Of a stretch of DNA of 64,000 nucleotides, positions 25,462 to 34,944 are shown piece by piece; within the stretch, counting starts at the first letter, position 1, and the number at the start of each line of letters is the position of its first letter. The notes under the pieces were generated by a model. It was not told the origin of the DNA, searched no databases, and saw only the letters and a program-made list of their open reading frames with translations. The translations under genes and the position numbers were made by a program. Location of the stretch: assembly GCF_030160235.1 (NCBI RefSeq), contig NZ_BSNY01000037.1, positions 99,656-163,655 on the forward strand. The letters are read 5' to 3'. This DNA comes from Mesorhizobium huakuii. GTDB taxonomy: Bacteria > Pseudomonadota > Alphaproteobacteria > Rhizobiales > Rhizobiaceae.

Positions 25462-25860
25462 ATGAAGACGTTCCTGACGCAGTTTTTCACTTGGTGGAAC
25501 AGCCAGACGCTGGGAACACGCCTGCACACCTGGCGGTATGGCAAGAGGGTCGGCCAGGACGAGGTCGGCAATGTTTATTACGAAGGTGGCATCGATTCGG
25601 AAGGCCGCACGCGCCGCTGGGTCATCTACCGCAACTATTCGGAAGCCTCGGCCATTCCGCCCGGCTGGCACGGCTGGATCCACCACCGCGTCGACCTCGC
25701 GCCGCCGAGCGACGATTACAAGCCGCGCGACTGGCAGAAGCCGCACCAGCCCAATCTGACCGGCACGCCGGCGGCCTACCGCCCGAAGGGCTCGGTGCTG
25801 ACCAATCAGCATCGCCCGCAGGTCACGGGTGACTACGACGCCTGGACGCCCGGTTCGTAA
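25462..25860 (+). CDS. NADH:ubiquinone oxidoreductase accessory subunit NDUFA12
   Basis: A 132-residue homologue of the mitochondrial complex I subunit NDUFA12 (B17.2), found in alphaproteobacteria. It shows FFTWWNSQTLGTRLHTWRYG, VGNVYYEGG, RRWVIYRN and PPGWHGWIHHR, then a Pro-rich tail. It is an accessory subunit on the matrix/cytosolic arm and helps assembly. The core nuo genes are elsewhere. The DUF2155 gene follows, an association I recall from other Rhizobiales. Confidence 0.93.
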   Translation: MKTFLTQFFTWWNSQTLGTRLHTWRYGKRVGQDEVGNVYYEGGIDSEGRTRRWVIYRNYSEASAIPPGWHGWIHHRVDLAPPSDDYKPRDWQKPHQPNLTGTPAAYRPKGSVLTNQHRPQVTGDYDAWTPGS

Positions 25861-26019
25861 CGGCCCCGGCTTGCAACGGCGCCCCGACTTGTCACAGCAC
25901 GAAGTGCGGGCCGGTCCTTTATCGCCACAATTGGTGTTTAGCTGCTTGCTGATCAGAAAACGGCGACTAGCCTTGGCGATCGACGGAATCACCCGGGCGC
26001 GAACCACCGGTACCCCTAT

Positions 26020-26616
26020 ATGAGCTTTTTCAATCGGATATCGACGGGCGGTCTGACGCTAGCCGCCGGCCTCGCCGTCAGCACCGCGGCCTTTGCAGCG
26101 TCGCCCACGCCGGCCGCCCCCGCCGCTCCGGCACCGGCCGCGCCCGCGGGATCGGATCGCATCACCAACCCGGTTGCCGAGTTCGCCGGTATCGACAAGA
26201 TCACCGGCCGCATCATCACCTTCGATGTTTACATCGACGAGACGGTGCAGTTCGGCGCTTTGCAGGTGACGCCGCGTGTCTGCTATTCCCGGCCGCAGAA
26301 CGAGGAGCCGAAGACCGATTCCTTCGTCGAGGTCGACGAGATCACGCTCGACCGCAAGATCCGCCGCATCTTCACCGGCTGGATGTTCGCCGAAAGCCCG
26401 GGCCTCAACGCCGTCGAGCATGCCGTCTATGACGTCTGGCTGAAGGAATGCAAACAGAAGTCGGATGTGCCGGCGCCCGACGCAACCAAAGCCGATGCCA
26501 CCAAGGCCAACGCTTCGAAGCCGGCCGCGACCAAACCTGCCGCCGCCCAGCCTGCGGCCAGCCCGGATGCACAACAGTCCGATCCCACGGAACCGGATAC
26601 GTCAGGCACCAACTGA
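26020..26616 (+). CDS. DUF2155 domain exported protein
   Basis: A 198-residue secreted protein. A signal peptide (LTLAAGLAVSTAAFAAS) is followed by an Ala/Pro-rich linker and the DUF2155 domain at about residues 50-145: ITGRIITFDVYIDETVQFG, LQVTPRVCYSRP and IFTGWMFAESPGLNAVEH with two conserved Cys. The tail is an Ala/Lys/Thr low-complexity stretch. The family is alphaproteobacterial and of unknown function. Confidence 0.88.
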   Translation: MSFFNRISTGGLTLAAGLAVSTAAFAASPTPAAPAAPAPAAPAGSDRITNPVAEFAGIDKITGRIITFDVYIDETVQFGALQVTPRVCYSRPQNEEPKTDSFVEVDEITLDRKIRRIFTGWMFAESPGLNAVEHAVYDVWLKECKQKSDVPAPDATKADATKANASKPAATKPAAAQPAASPDAQQSDPTEPDTSGTN

Positions 26617-26691
26617 TCCCTGGGAACCGTCGTCGCCACCATGCGTTGGACCTCCGACGACCGCGCATCGATGCGCCCGGAGGATATTTCG

Positions 26692-27078
26692 ATGTCGGAC
26701 AGCAAGCGAATCACCGCCAGCAAGAAAGAACTGCTGGAACTGGAAAAAGGGTTCTGGACGGGCGATGCGGCCTACTACGCGGCCAATGCCGACACGGAAT
26801 GCCTGGTGGCCTTTCCGCAAATGGCAAAGGCGATGGACAATGCCGATTTGGCCAAGACCGCGACCAAGCCCAATCGCTGGCGCGATCTCAATATCGAGCT
26901 CAAGGGCATAATCGAGCCTGGCAGCGACATCATCATGCTGACCTACGAGGCGCATGCGACACGCGAGAACGGCGAACCCTACGCTGCGCTGGTCAGCACC
27001 GGCTATGTCCATCGCGTCAATGGCTGGAAGATGATGTTCCATTCGCAGACGCCGCTGGAGGCTGCAGCGAAGGGCTGA
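26692..27078 (+). CDS. NTF2-like (SnoaL/DUF4440-type) protein
   Basis: A 128-residue protein, one NTF2-like domain: KELLELEKGFWTGDAAYYAA at the N-terminus and YVHRVNGWKMMFHSQTPL at the C-terminus, the usual first helix and last strand. Such cone-shaped domains bind small ligands or act as minor enzymes; nothing shows which. ATG 26692 has GGAGGA seven bases upstream, which favours it over 26671 and 26641. Confidence 0.72.
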   Translation: MSDSKRITASKKELLELEKGFWTGDAAYYAANADTECLVAFPQMAKAMDNADLAKTATKPNRWRDLNIELKGIIEPGSDIIMLTYEAHATRENGEPYAALVSTGYVHRVNGWKMMFHSQTPLEAAAKG

Positions 27079-27103
27079 TCCTCTGGGTGGTCCGATGGAT
27101 AGT

Positions 27104-27286
27104 TCACTCGGTGATGTGTATTCCATGCTCGAAGAGAGCAGCCATTATGTCTTAGATCTCGGCTGAACTGAATTCGCGCCTGGGAAGCAATTGGTTGAGC
27201 TGACCCATTGTGACGTCTCTGCCATTTTCGATCAGCGCTTGAACAATTGGCCGCATATCCGCTCGAAGGTAGTTTTCGCTCGACAT
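27104..27286 (-). pseudogene. Stand-alone sigma-70 region 1.1 protein with an in-frame stop
   Basis: A minus-strand frame starts with ATG 27286 and runs 44 codons to TAA (27152-27154); the same frame continues 15 codons to TGA at 27104. The read-through product contains VTMGQLNQLLP, SSAEI, stop, DIMAALFEHGIHITE. This matches region 1.1 of rhizobial RpoD (remembered as VTMDELN..LP...SEQIEDTMAML.D.GINVIE) across the stop. The TAA stands where RpoD has the conserved Glu, so one GAA-to-TAA change explains it. Small proteins made only of region 1.1 exist in Mesorhizobium. It begins 14 bases after the aat stop and may share its transcript. A 44-residue truncated product is possible. Confidence 0.65.
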
Positions 27287-27300
27287 CGAAGCTACCCCAG

Positions 27301-27918
27301 TCACGGAAAGAAGATCGCCTCGCCCTTCAGTGCTTCGGCCAGCATCTTCTCATATTTGCCGCGTGGCACGTCGACGGCGCCGAAACGCTTGAGGTGCTCG
27401 GTGGTGAATTGCGTGTCGAGCAGATCGAAGCCGCGCGCCTTCAAGCGCTCGACGAGATGCACGAGGCAGATCTTCGACGCATCCGTCTCCTTGGAAAACA
27501 TGCTTTCGCCGAAGAACACCCGGCCGAGCGACACGCCGTAGAGGCCGCCGACCAACTTGTCCTCATGCCAGGCCTCGACCGAATGGCAGTGGCCCATGCG
27601 GTGCAACTGGACATAGGCCTCGCGGATCGGCGCGTTGATCCAGGTCGAGCGCCGCTCCTCGCGCTTTTCGGCACAGCCGTCGATCGTCGCTTCGAAATCG
27701 AAGTCGAAACGGATATCGAACGGGTTTTTGCGGATCGTCTTCCTCAGGCTTTTGGGCGCGTGGAACCCGTCGAGCGGAATGATGCCGCGCGTCTCCGGCC
27801 GCACCCAGAACACTTCCGGGTCGCTGGCGCTTTCGGCCATCGGGAAGACGCCCGAAGCGTAGGCCTTGAGCAGAAGGTCGGTGGGGATGCGATAGCCGGG
27901 CGCGTAAGGACGGGTCAT
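27301..27918 (-). CDS. aat: Leucyl/phenylalanyl-tRNA-protein transferase
   Basis: A 205-residue Aat. It adds Leu or Phe to the N-termini of proteins that start with Lys or Arg, marking them for ClpS/ClpAP. Typical blocks are [62 protein letters not shown] and [13 protein letters not shown]. It lies 12 bases downstream of accC, continuing the aroQ-accB-accC group. Confidence 0.95.
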   Translation of the reverse strand: MTRPYAPGYRIPTDLLLKAYASGVFPMAESASDPEVFWVRPETRGIIPLDGFHAPKSLRKTIRKNPFDIRFDFDFEATIDGCAEKREERRSTWINAPIREAYVQLHRMGHCHSVEAWHEDKLVGGLYGVSLGRVFFGESMFSKETDASKICLVHLVERLKARGFDLLDTQFTTEHLKRFGAVDVPRGKYEKMLAEALKGEAIFFP

Positions 27919-27930
27919 CGCGTCCCCGGA

Positions 27931-29274
27931 CTACTCTTCCTTGGCCAGGTATTTTTCCAGCCAGTGGATGTCATAGTCGCCATTGGCGATGTCGGCATTG
28001 CCGACCAGATCGCGAAACAGCGGCAACGTCGTCTTGATGCCGTCGACGACGAATTCATCCAGAGCCCGCCGCAGCCGCATCATGCATTCGACGCGGTTGC
28101 GCCCATGCACGATCAGCTTGCCGATCAGGCTGTCGTAATAGGGCGGGATCTTGTACCCGGAATAGACGCCCGAATCGACGCGGATGCCGAGACCGCCCGG
28201 CGTGTGGAAATGCGTTATCGTGCCGGGCGAGGGGGTGAAGGTGCGCGGATCCTCGGCGTTGATGCGGCATTCGATGGCGTGGCCATTGAACTTGATGTCT
28301 TCCTGCTTGACCGAAAGCCCGCCGCCGGAAGCGACGCGGATCTGCTCATGCACGAGATCGATGCCGGTGATTGCTTCCGTCACCGGATGCTCGACCTGCA
28401 GGCGCGTGTTCATCTCGATGAAATAGAACTCGCCATTCTCGTAGAGGAACTCGATCGTGCCGGCGCCGGAATAGCCGAGATCAGCAATGGCCTTGGCACA
28501 GATGCCGCCGATGCGGGACCGCTCCTCGGCGTTGAGCGCCGGCGAATTGGCCTCTTCCCAGACCTTCTGGTGGCGCCGTTGCAGCGAACAGTCGCGCTCT
28601 CCGAAATGCACGCCGCGGCCAAAGCCGTCGCCGAACACCTGCACTTCGATGTGCCGCGGCTTCTGCAGGTACTTCTCGATGTAGACTGCGTCATCGCCGA
28701 AAGCCGCACCCGCTTCCGAGCGCGCCGTCTGCAGGGCGACCTCGAGGTCGGCTTCGGTGTGCGCGACCTTCATGCCGCGCCCGCCGCCGCCGGCCGAAGC
28801 CTTGATGATCACGGGATAACCGATTTCGGCGGCAATGCGCTTGGCTTCTTTCTCTTCGCTCACCGCGCCGTCGGAACCTGGCACCACCGGGATGCCGAGG
28901 CGCTTGGCGGTGCGCTTGGCCTCGATCTTGTCGCCCATGATGCGGATATGGTCGCCGGTCGGGCCGATGAAGGTGATGTTGTGCGCGGCCAGTATGTCGG
29001 CGAACTTGGCGTTCTCCGATAGGAAGCCGTAACCCGGATGCACCGCGTCGGCACCGGTGATCTCGCAGGCCGCGACGATCTGATGGATGTTGAGATAGCT
29101 GTCGCGCGATGGCGGCGGGCCAATGCAGACGCTCTCGTCGGCAAGCCGCACATGCATGGCGTCGGCGTCGGCGGTCGAATGCACCACCACCGTCTGGATG
29201 CCGAGTTCCTTGCAGGCGCGCAGCACCCGAAGCGCGATTTCGCCGCGATTGGCGATGAGGATCTTCTGGAACAT
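27931..29274 (-). CDS. accC: Acetyl-CoA carboxylase, biotin carboxylase subunit
   Basis: A 447-residue biotin carboxylase, full length. It carboxylates biotin on BCCP with ATP and bicarbonate, the first step of fatty-acid synthesis. Features are [18 protein letters not shown], the ATP-grasp glycine loop [24 protein letters not shown] and [16 protein letters not shown] with its Mg ligands and catalytic Arg. It is 10 bases downstream of accB. Confidence 0.97.
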   Translation of the reverse strand: MFQKILIANRGEIALRVLRACKELGIQTVVVHSTADADAMHVRLADESVCIGPPPSRDSYLNIHQIVAACEITGADAVHPGYGFLSENAKFADILAAHNITFIGPTGDHIRIMGDKIEAKRTAKRLGIPVVPGSDGAVSEEKEAKRIAAEIGYPVIIKASAGGGGRGMKVAHTEADLEVALQTARSEAGAAFGDDAVYIEKYLQKPRHIEVQVFGDGFGRGVHFGERDCSLQRRHQKVWEEANSPALNAEERSRIGGICAKAIADLGYSGAGTIEFLYENGEFYFIEMNTRLQVEHPVTEAITGIDLVHEQIRVASGGGLSVKQEDIKFNGHAIECRINAEDPRTFTPSPGTITHFHTPGGLGIRVDSGVYSGYKIPPYYDSLIGKLIVHGRNRVECMMRLRRALDEFVVDGIKTTLPLFRDLVGNADIANGDYDIHWLEKYLAKEE

Positions 29275-29284
29275 CCGGTCCGCT

Positions 29285-29743
29285 CTACTCGATCACGACG
29301 AGCGGCATGCCGTATTCGACCGGCGTCGCATCCTCGAACAGGATCGCCGTCACCGTGCCGGCGCGCGGCGAGGGGATCTGGTTCATCGTCTTCATCGCCT
29401 CGATGATCAGCAGCGTCTGGCCTTCCTTGACCTTCTGGCCGACCTCGATGAACGGCTTGGCGTCGGGCGACGGCGCCAGATAGGCGGTGCCGACCATTGG
29501 CGAGGCCACAGCGTTCTTCGACACGTCGACCGTGGCCGGGGCTGCGGCGACCGCGGGCTGGGCTGCCGCCGGCGCATAGTTGGGCTGGGGTGCCGCGATC
29601 GCATGGACGGCAGGGGCCTGCCGCGACACGCGCACCTTCAGGTCGCCCAGTTCAACCTCGATCTCGGTCAGGTTGGTGTCGTTCAGTATGCCCGCCAGAT
29701 CGCGGATCAGTTGCTGGTCAACACCGGTCTTCTTTATCGACAT
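29285..29743 (-). CDS. accB: Acetyl-CoA carboxylase, biotin carboxyl carrier protein
   Basis: A 152-residue BCCP. An N-terminal helical part ([20 protein letters not shown]) is followed by an Ala/Pro-rich linker and the biotinyl domain with the biotinylation site [11 protein letters not shown] and the thumb-type [12 protein letters not shown]. The start is ATG 29743 (MSIKKTG); an upstream in-frame ATG at 29773 overlaps the aroQ stop and would add ten residues. The order aroQ-accB-accC is common in proteobacteria. Confidence 0.95.
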   Translation of the reverse strand: MSIKKTGVDQQLIRDLAGILNDTNLTEIEVELGDLKVRVSRQAPAVHAIAAPQPNYAPAAAQPAVAAAPATVDVSKNAVASPMVGTAYLAPSPDAKPFIEVGQKVKEGQTLLIIEAMKTMNQIPSPRAGTVTAILFEDATPVEYGMPLVVIE

Positions 29744-29769
29744 TTTCGAGCCTTCTGTTTGTTGGCCGG

Positions 29770-30204
29770 TCATAGGCGTGCGGCCAGCGCCTGTAGCGCC
29801 AGCGTGTAGCCGAGCGGCCCAAAGCCACAGATCATGCCGACGGCGACCGGCGCGATCATGGAGACGTGGCGGAATGATTCCCGCGCATGGATGTTGGAAA
29901 GGTGGACTTCGGCGACCGGCAGCGGCGCAACCGAACGGATGGCGTCGTGGATCGCGATCGAGGTGTGGCTGTAGGCGCCTGGATTGATGACGATGCCGGC
30001 AGCCTTGTCGCCGGCTTCCTGGATCCAGTCGACAAGGTCACCCTCGTGGTTCGACTGGCGGAAATCGATCTCGAGCCCGAGCGCCGTGCCCAACTGCTTG
30101 CAGTCGTCGGCGATGGCGGCAAGCGTCTTGCCGCCATAGATGCCCGGCTCGCGCTTGCCGAGCGCGTTGAGATTGGGACCGTTCAGGACGAAAACCGTTT
30201 TCAA
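29770..30204 (-). CDS. aroQ: Type II 3-dehydroquinate dehydratase
   Basis: A 144-residue dodecameric-type dehydroquinase of the shikimate pathway. It shows [19 protein letters not shown] (catalytic Tyr), [37 protein letters not shown]-like [11 protein letters not shown] (catalytic His) and a late [10 protein letters not shown]. It is the first gene of the aroQ-accB-accC-aat group. Confidence 0.96.
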   Translation of the reverse strand: MKTVFVLNGPNLNALGKREPGIYGGKTLAAIADDCKQLGTALGLEIDFRQSNHEGDLVDWIQEAGDKAAGIVINPGAYSHTSIAIHDAIRSVAPLPVAEVHLSNIHARESFRHVSMIAPVAVGMICGFGPLGYTLALQALAARL

Positions 30205-30349
30205 AAAAACCGACCTTTTCCGGCGCCGGTATCAAACCGGCGCGCTGGGCCTCTATACCGGGCATAGTCGTCCGCGAAAAGAGCGCAAGTGCGTTCTTTC
30301 ACTGTCCACAACAGGTCGAAATGCGCCCGTGAAGAAAACTCCGGGCTGA

Positions 30350-31147
30350 TCAAAGCGCGGCTTTCACCGCCTTGATCTTTTCCGCCAACACGTCCTGCCC
30401 GAGAGCTCCGAACACGACCTCGTTGCCGACGACGTAGGACGGCGTTCCAGTGATCGCCAGCTTGTTGGCAAGATCATAGGTCTTCGAGAAGGCCTGGGGT
30501 ATCGAAGCATCCTTCATCTTCTCGCGCAGCGTCGCCTCGTCGGCGCCGAGCGAAAGCGCGATCTTGATCGCGGCCGCCTCGGTGGCGCGTCCCTGGCCGC
30601 CGAGCAGCGCATTGTGGAACTCGCCGTACTTTTCCGGCATCATCAGGTGGAAAGCCATCGAAACGACGCTGGCTTTCTGCGAATCCGGGCCGAGGATCGG
30701 GAATTCCTTGAGCACGAAGCGCAGATCCGGATCGGATTTGGTCAGCGCCCGCATGTCCTCGATGGCGCGTTTGCAGAAGCCGCAATTGTAGTCGTAGAAC
30801 TCGACGATCGTCACCTTGCCGTTCGGATTGCCGACGACGCCGTCGAAGGCGGAGTTGAAGATCTGGTCCTTGGCGTCCTTGATGACGCCGAGCGCGGCGA
30901 TGCGCTGCTCTTCCTTCTGCTTGGCTTCGAGCGCGTCCTGCACTTCGAGCAGCACTTCCGGGTTCTTCAGGAGATAGTCGCGGATGATCCCTTCGACCTC
31001 CGCGCGGTCGATCCTGGTGTCGGCAGCCTGGACCGGCTGCGCCGTACCGGCCTTGGCAATCTGCGGGCTGCCGGCAACGAAACCGAAAGCCAGCATGGCA
31101 AGGACGACAGCGACCCCCGTGGTGCCCAGCAGCAGTGCCTTTTTCAT
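30350..31147 (-). CDS. DsbA-family thiol-disulfide protein with ScsC-like N-terminal stalk
   Basis: A 265-residue periplasmic protein with a signal peptide or anchor (VAVVLAMLAFGFVAG). An N-terminal helical stretch RAEVEGIIRDYLLKNPEVLL resembles the oligomerisation arm of ScsC/Com1-type proteins. The thioredoxin-like domain has the active site YNCGFCKRA and the cis-Pro loop TGTPSYVVG. The stalk suggests an isomerase-type oligomer rather than a monomeric DsbA oxidase. It is followed by the M48 protease gene upstream on the same strand (64-base gap). Confidence 0.9.
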   Translation of the reverse strand: MKKALLLGTTGVAVVLAMLAFGFVAGSPQIAKAGTAQPVQAADTRIDRAEVEGIIRDYLLKNPEVLLEVQDALEAKQKEEQRIAALGVIKDAKDQIFNSAFDGVVGNPNGKVTIVEFYDYNCGFCKRAIEDMRALTKSDPDLRFVLKEFPILGPDSQKASVVSMAFHLMMPEKYGEFHNALLGGQGRATEAAAIKIALSLGADEATLREKMKDASIPQAFSKTYDLANKLAITGTPSYVVGNEVVFGALGQDVLAEKIKAVKAAL

Positions 31148-31211
31148 CGTTCTCGTTCCTTTTGCCTGTTTCCTGGTCCGGCTGTGTCGCAGTGCGTGAC
31201 CGGAAGGTTCA

Positions 31212-32603
31212 CTAGATCTTGTTAGACGATTTGTAGTTTATGATATCCTGGGCGCGTATCCAACGCGGTTCGCCGCGCTTCATCTGCTGCTGCGCCCGCA
31301 TGGCGAAGATCTTCGCATCCTTGTAGTTACCGGAATAGAAATGACCTTCTGCCGTGGCCAGCTCCGCGCCCGGTATGTCACCCAACTCGCCGTAAGCCTG
31401 CGCCAGGTAGCGATAGCCTTCGGAATTTTCCTTGTCGCGTCCAAGGCCATTGTTGATCTGCACGACGGCCTTCTTCAGCGAGTCAGGCGTACCGACCGCC
31501 ATCAGCGCCTGGCCGAGCGAGACAGGCAGCAAGCCGGACCGCGCCGGATCGAGACTGACCGCCTTGGCGTAGGCTTCCGCCGCGTCCTTGGGCTTGTTCG
31601 CCTTCATCAAGATGTCGCCGCGCAACTCCTGGAAATAGGCATTCTTCGGCTGCGCCTTGATCAGGGCATTGGTCTTGGCGAGTGCGCCGGCGATGTCGCC
31701 GTAAAGGTAGGTCGATTGGGCGTCGCCATATTGCGCCGCGAGGCTGCCTCTCATCTTTTGCATCAGCCGCGCGGCGGCGGCCTGGCCTTCCATGTAGACG
31801 GCGATCTTCGCCCGCATCATGTCATGGCGCTGCTGCAGCGCAGGCGGGTCGAGCTTGTCGACATTGGGGCTCTGCTTCACCAGCACTTCGAGATTGGCGA
31901 TGCGCTCCTGCGGCATCGGGTGGCTGATCCGATAGGGATCGACTTGCGCACCCGACAGCGATAGCGCGGTCTGGAAGCGGCGGAACGTCTTCAGCATGCC
32001 CATGCCGGACTGGCCGGTGGCGTTGAGATAGGTGATGGCGGAGCGGTCTGCCGTGATCTCCTCGGTACGCTGGTAGGCGAGGATGCTGCGCTGTGCCATC
32101 TCGCCGCCGCCAGCGGCCACGCCCATGCCGGCGCCGGCAAGGCCGCGGCTGTTGGTTGTCGCGCCAGCGACGATCGCGCCCGCGCCAAGCAAGGTCGCAA
32201 TGATGGCCATCGTCTTGGCGCGCTCGAGCTGGTCACGCAGTTTCTGCTGGTGGCCGCCGGCGATATGGCCGGCCTCGTGCGCGATGACGCCGATGATCTC
32301 GTTGGGCGTTTCAGCCGTCATCAGCGCGCCGGTGTTGATGAACAGCCGTCGCCCGGTGACGAAAGCGTTGAAGCTGGAATCATTGACCAAGACGATGTCG
32401 ATGCCGTCATTCGCGAGCCCCGCCGCCTTGAAGATCGGCCGCGCATAGTCGCGCACCAAAGCCTCGATCTCGGCATCGCGCACCACCGGCACGCTCTGGG
32501 CGAAGGCTGTGACCGAACTTGCCACGGCGACGGCAAGGCCAAGCGAAAGCGTCGTGAAAACACGCGCAATCCTGGCAATTGACGATCTGGGTCGGCTCAA
32601 CAT
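31212..32603 (-). CDS. M48 family metalloprotease with TPR repeats (BepA-like)
   Basis: A 463-residue exported protease. A signal peptide (TTLSLGLAVAVASSVTAFAQ) precedes the M48 domain with the zinc motif GVIAHEAGHIAGGHQ and a third-ligand region EEITADRSAITYL. The C-terminal half (from about residue 280) holds TPR-like repeats (YFQELRGDILMKANKPKDAA, EGYRYLAQAYGELGDIPGAE). This is the build of E. coli BepA/YfgC, which checks outer-membrane protein and LptD assembly. ATG 32603 is preferred over 32666, since the signal peptide then sits at the N-terminus. Confidence 0.9.
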   Translation of the reverse strand: MLSRPRSSIARIARVFTTLSLGLAVAVASSVTAFAQSVPVVRDAEIEALVRDYARPIFKAAGLANDGIDIVLVNDSSFNAFVTGRRLFINTGALMTAETPNEIIGVIAHEAGHIAGGHQQKLRDQLERAKTMAIIATLLGAGAIVAGATTNSRGLAGAGMGVAAGGGEMAQRSILAYQRTEEITADRSAITYLNATGQSGMGMLKTFRRFQTALSLSGAQVDPYRISHPMPQERIANLEVLVKQSPNVDKLDPPALQQRHDMMRAKIAVYMEGQAAAARLMQKMRGSLAAQYGDAQSTYLYGDIAGALAKTNALIKAQPKNAYFQELRGDILMKANKPKDAAEAYAKAVSLDPARSGLLPVSLGQALMAVGTPDSLKKAVVQINNGLGRDKENSEGYRYLAQAYGELGDIPGAELATAEGHFYSGNYKDAKIFAMRAQQQMKRGEPRWIRAQDIINYKSSNKI

Positions 32604-32750
32604 GACGTGTCCACTGGTAGACGAGCGGGCGAAAGATGAAAAGTCGGCACCGGAAAACTTCCTCAACTTGTGATCCTCACATCAATCGGGCATTTGTGCG
32701 GCGCATGTATTCGGGGGCGTGGCGCGCCAAACCGTCGGGATAGGGATAAA

Positions 32751-33899
32751 ATGGTCGTTTCACTCTCACGTCGTGGCAATGTCGAGCCATTCCACGCCAT
32801 GGATGTGCTGGCCGAAGCGAACCGGCTGAAGGCCCAGGGCGTGCCGGTGATCTCCATGGCGGTCGGCCAGCCGTCCGATCCGGCGCCAGCACGGGTTCGC
32901 GCCGCCGCCGCCAAGGCCTTGCAGGACGGCCGCATCGGCTACACCGACACGCTGGGGCTCGCCGGCCTGCGCAAGGCGATCGCCGCGCACTACGCGGATC
33001 ATTATCGGCTGGAAGTCGAGCCCGCCCGGATCGCGGTGACCACCGGATCGTCGGCGGCCTTCAACCTCGCCTTCCTGGCGATGTTCGATCCGGGCGACCG
33101 TGTCGCCATCGCGGCACCGGGCTACCCTGCCTATCGCAACATCATGGCGGCACTCGGCATCGATGTGGTCGAGATCGAACTCGGCGACGCTGCCTATCTG
33201 CATGCTGGTCATCTGGAGGCCGCGCATCGCGAGAAGCCGTTGAAGGGGGTGCTTTTCGCGAGCCCCGCCAACCCAACCGGCGCCGTCATACCGGCCGACG
33301 AACTGTCGGCGCTGGTCGATACGGCGGAGGCACTGGGGATCGCCGTGATTTCCGACGAGATCTACCACCGGTTGGCCTATGGTGCGCCTGACACCACCGC
33401 ACTTGCCTTCGGCAACAGTGTCACCGTGATCAATTCCTTCTCGAAATACTATTGCATGACCGGCTGGCGCATCGGGTGGATGGTGTTGCCGGAAGAGCTG
33501 GTGCGGCCAGTCGAACGCATCGCCCAAAGCCTCTACATCTCGCCGCCGGAACTGTCGCAGATCGCGGCGATCGAGGCGTTTGCCGCGACCGAAGAGCTGG
33601 AAGCGGTCAAGGGCCGTTACGCCTGGAACCGCGAACTGCTGATGAAACGCCTGCCGGAACTCGGCTTCCCGCTGGCCGCGCCCATGGACGGCGCCTTCTA
33701 TGCCTTCTGCGATGTCACCCGCCACACCAATGACAGCATGGCCTTCGCGCGCAGGATGCTGGCCGAGGCGCATGTCGCGGCGACGCCCGGCCGCGACTTC
33801 GATACCCAGGCTGGACACCGCACGATGCGGTTTTCCTATGCCGGCAGCCATGACGACATGGTCGAGGCGATGGCGCGCATCGAACGCTGGTTGAGGTAG
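32751..33899 (+). CDS. Class I/II PLP-dependent aminotransferase
   Basis: A 382-residue fold-type I aminotransferase. The PLP-lysine region reads [16 protein letters not shown], the cofactor-binding parts are [12 protein letters not shown] and [13 protein letters not shown], and ISDEIYHRL gives the Asp-Tyr pair. The C-terminal Arg lies in HRTMRFSYA. The family includes aspartate, alanine and aromatic aminotransferases; the amino donor cannot be told. ATG 32751 is chosen at the family start ([18 protein letters not shown]). It is 4 bases ahead of the glutaminase gene. Confidence 0.9.
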   Translation: MVVSLSRRGNVEPFHAMDVLAEANRLKAQGVPVISMAVGQPSDPAPARVRAAAAKALQDGRIGYTDTLGLAGLRKAIAAHYADHYRLEVEPARIAVTTGSSAAFNLAFLAMFDPGDRVAIAAPGYPAYRNIMAALGIDVVEIELGDAAYLHAGHLEAAHREKPLKGVLFASPANPTGAVIPADELSALVDTAEALGIAVISDEIYHRLAYGAPDTTALAFGNSVTVINSFSKYYCMTGWRIGWMVLPEELVRPVERIAQSLYISPPELSQIAAIEAFAATEELEAVKGRYAWNRELLMKRLPELGFPLAAPMDGAFYAFCDVTRHTNDSMAFARRMLAEAHVAATPGRDFDTQAGHRTMRFSYAGSHDDMVEAMARIERWLR

Positions 33900-33903
33900 C
33901 ATC

Positions 33904-34851
33904 ATGCCGGAACTCGAACAGGCCCCCAGACTTGATCAGGCATTGGCCGAAGTCGCCGCCGAAATGGCCGAGCGTACCGATCGCGGCGATGTCGCCACCT
34001 ACATCCCTCAACTGGGCAAGGTCGATCCAAGGAAGTTCGGCATTGCCGCCGTCACCAATGACGGCCGGGTGCTGGTGGCGGGCGATGCCGACCAGGCATT
34101 TTCGATCCAGAGCATCTCCAAGGTGTTCACCTTGACGCTGGCGCTCGGCAATGTCGGCGACGCGCTGTGGCAAAGGGTCGGGCGCGAGCCTTCGGGCAAT
34201 CCGTTCAACTCGATCGTCCAGCTCGAGCACGAGAACGGCATCCCGCGCAATCCGTTCATCAATGCCGGCGCCATCGTCATCTCCGACATCCTGCTTGCCG
34301 GCCATCAGCCGCGCGAGGCGATCGGCGAGATCCTGCGCTTCATCCAGTTTCTTGCGGACGACGAGACCATCATCATCGACCGTGAGGTCGCCGCATCCGA
34401 GCGCGCCACCGGCTATCGCAATTTCGCGCTCGCCAACTACATGAAATCCTTCGGCAATCTTCATCACGCGCCGGAACTGGCGCTCGGCGTCTATTTCCAC
34501 CATTGCGCCATTGCCATGAGTTGCCGGCAACTGGCGATGGCTGGCCGCTTCCTCGCCAATGGCGGCAGGAACCCGGCAACCGGCCACTCCGTGGTGTCGG
34601 CGGAGCGGGCGCGGCGCATCGGCGCCATGATGCTGACTTGCGGTCACTATGACGGCTCCGGCGATTTCGCCTTCCGCGTCGGCATTCCGGGAAAAAGCGG
34701 CGTCGGTGGCGGCATATTGGGCATCGTGCCGGGTGTGGCGTCGCTTGCGGTGTGGTCGCCCGGCCTCAACGCCAACGGCAATTCCAAGCTGGGCTCGATC
34801 GCCATGGAGAAGCTGGCGAAAATGATGAACTGGTCGATCTTCGCGCCTTAG
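33904..34851 (+). CDS. glsA: Glutaminase
   Basis: A 315-residue serine-dependent glutaminase of the beta-lactamase-like fold, which hydrolyses glutamine to glutamate and ammonia. The catalytic Ser-x-x-Lys is in [12 protein letters not shown]. Other blocks are [35 protein letters not shown] and [15 protein letters not shown]. Together with the aminotransferase just upstream it may be one transcription unit. A strong terminator follows. Confidence 0.95.
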   Translation: MPELEQAPRLDQALAEVAAEMAERTDRGDVATYIPQLGKVDPRKFGIAAVTNDGRVLVAGDADQAFSIQSISKVFTLTLALGNVGDALWQRVGREPSGNPFNSIVQLEHENGIPRNPFINAGAIVISDILLAGHQPREAIGEILRFIQFLADDETIIIDREVAASERATGYRNFALANYMKSFGNLHHAPELALGVYFHHCAIAMSCRQLAMAGRFLANGGRNPATGHSVVSAERARRIGAMMLTCGHYDGSGDFAFRVGIPGKSGVGGGILGIVPGVASLAVWSPGLNANGNSKLGSIAMEKLAKMMNWSIFAP

Positions 34852-34873
34852 TTTTGCAGCCTGCCGGATGTGA

Positions 34874-34910
34874 AAAATCCCGCGCCGTCTTTCGATCGGC
34901 GCGGGATTTT
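34874..34910. terminator. Bidirectional terminator between glsA and rne
   Basis: A perfect 14-bp stem, AAAATCCCGCGCCG (34874-34887) and complement (34897-34910), with a 9-base loop. A and T runs flank it so that both strands give a classical rho-independent signal. It ends the glsA transcript and the convergent rne transcript (stop at 34945). Confidence 0.85.
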
Positions 34911-34944
34911 CTTATCAAAAAGTCACTTCAACCTGTTCAAAGGC

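Noticed and set aside
27247-29022. A 591-codon open frame antisense to aat and accC
   Set aside because: Both genes underneath are certain enzymes with all motifs; the antisense product has no recognisable domain.
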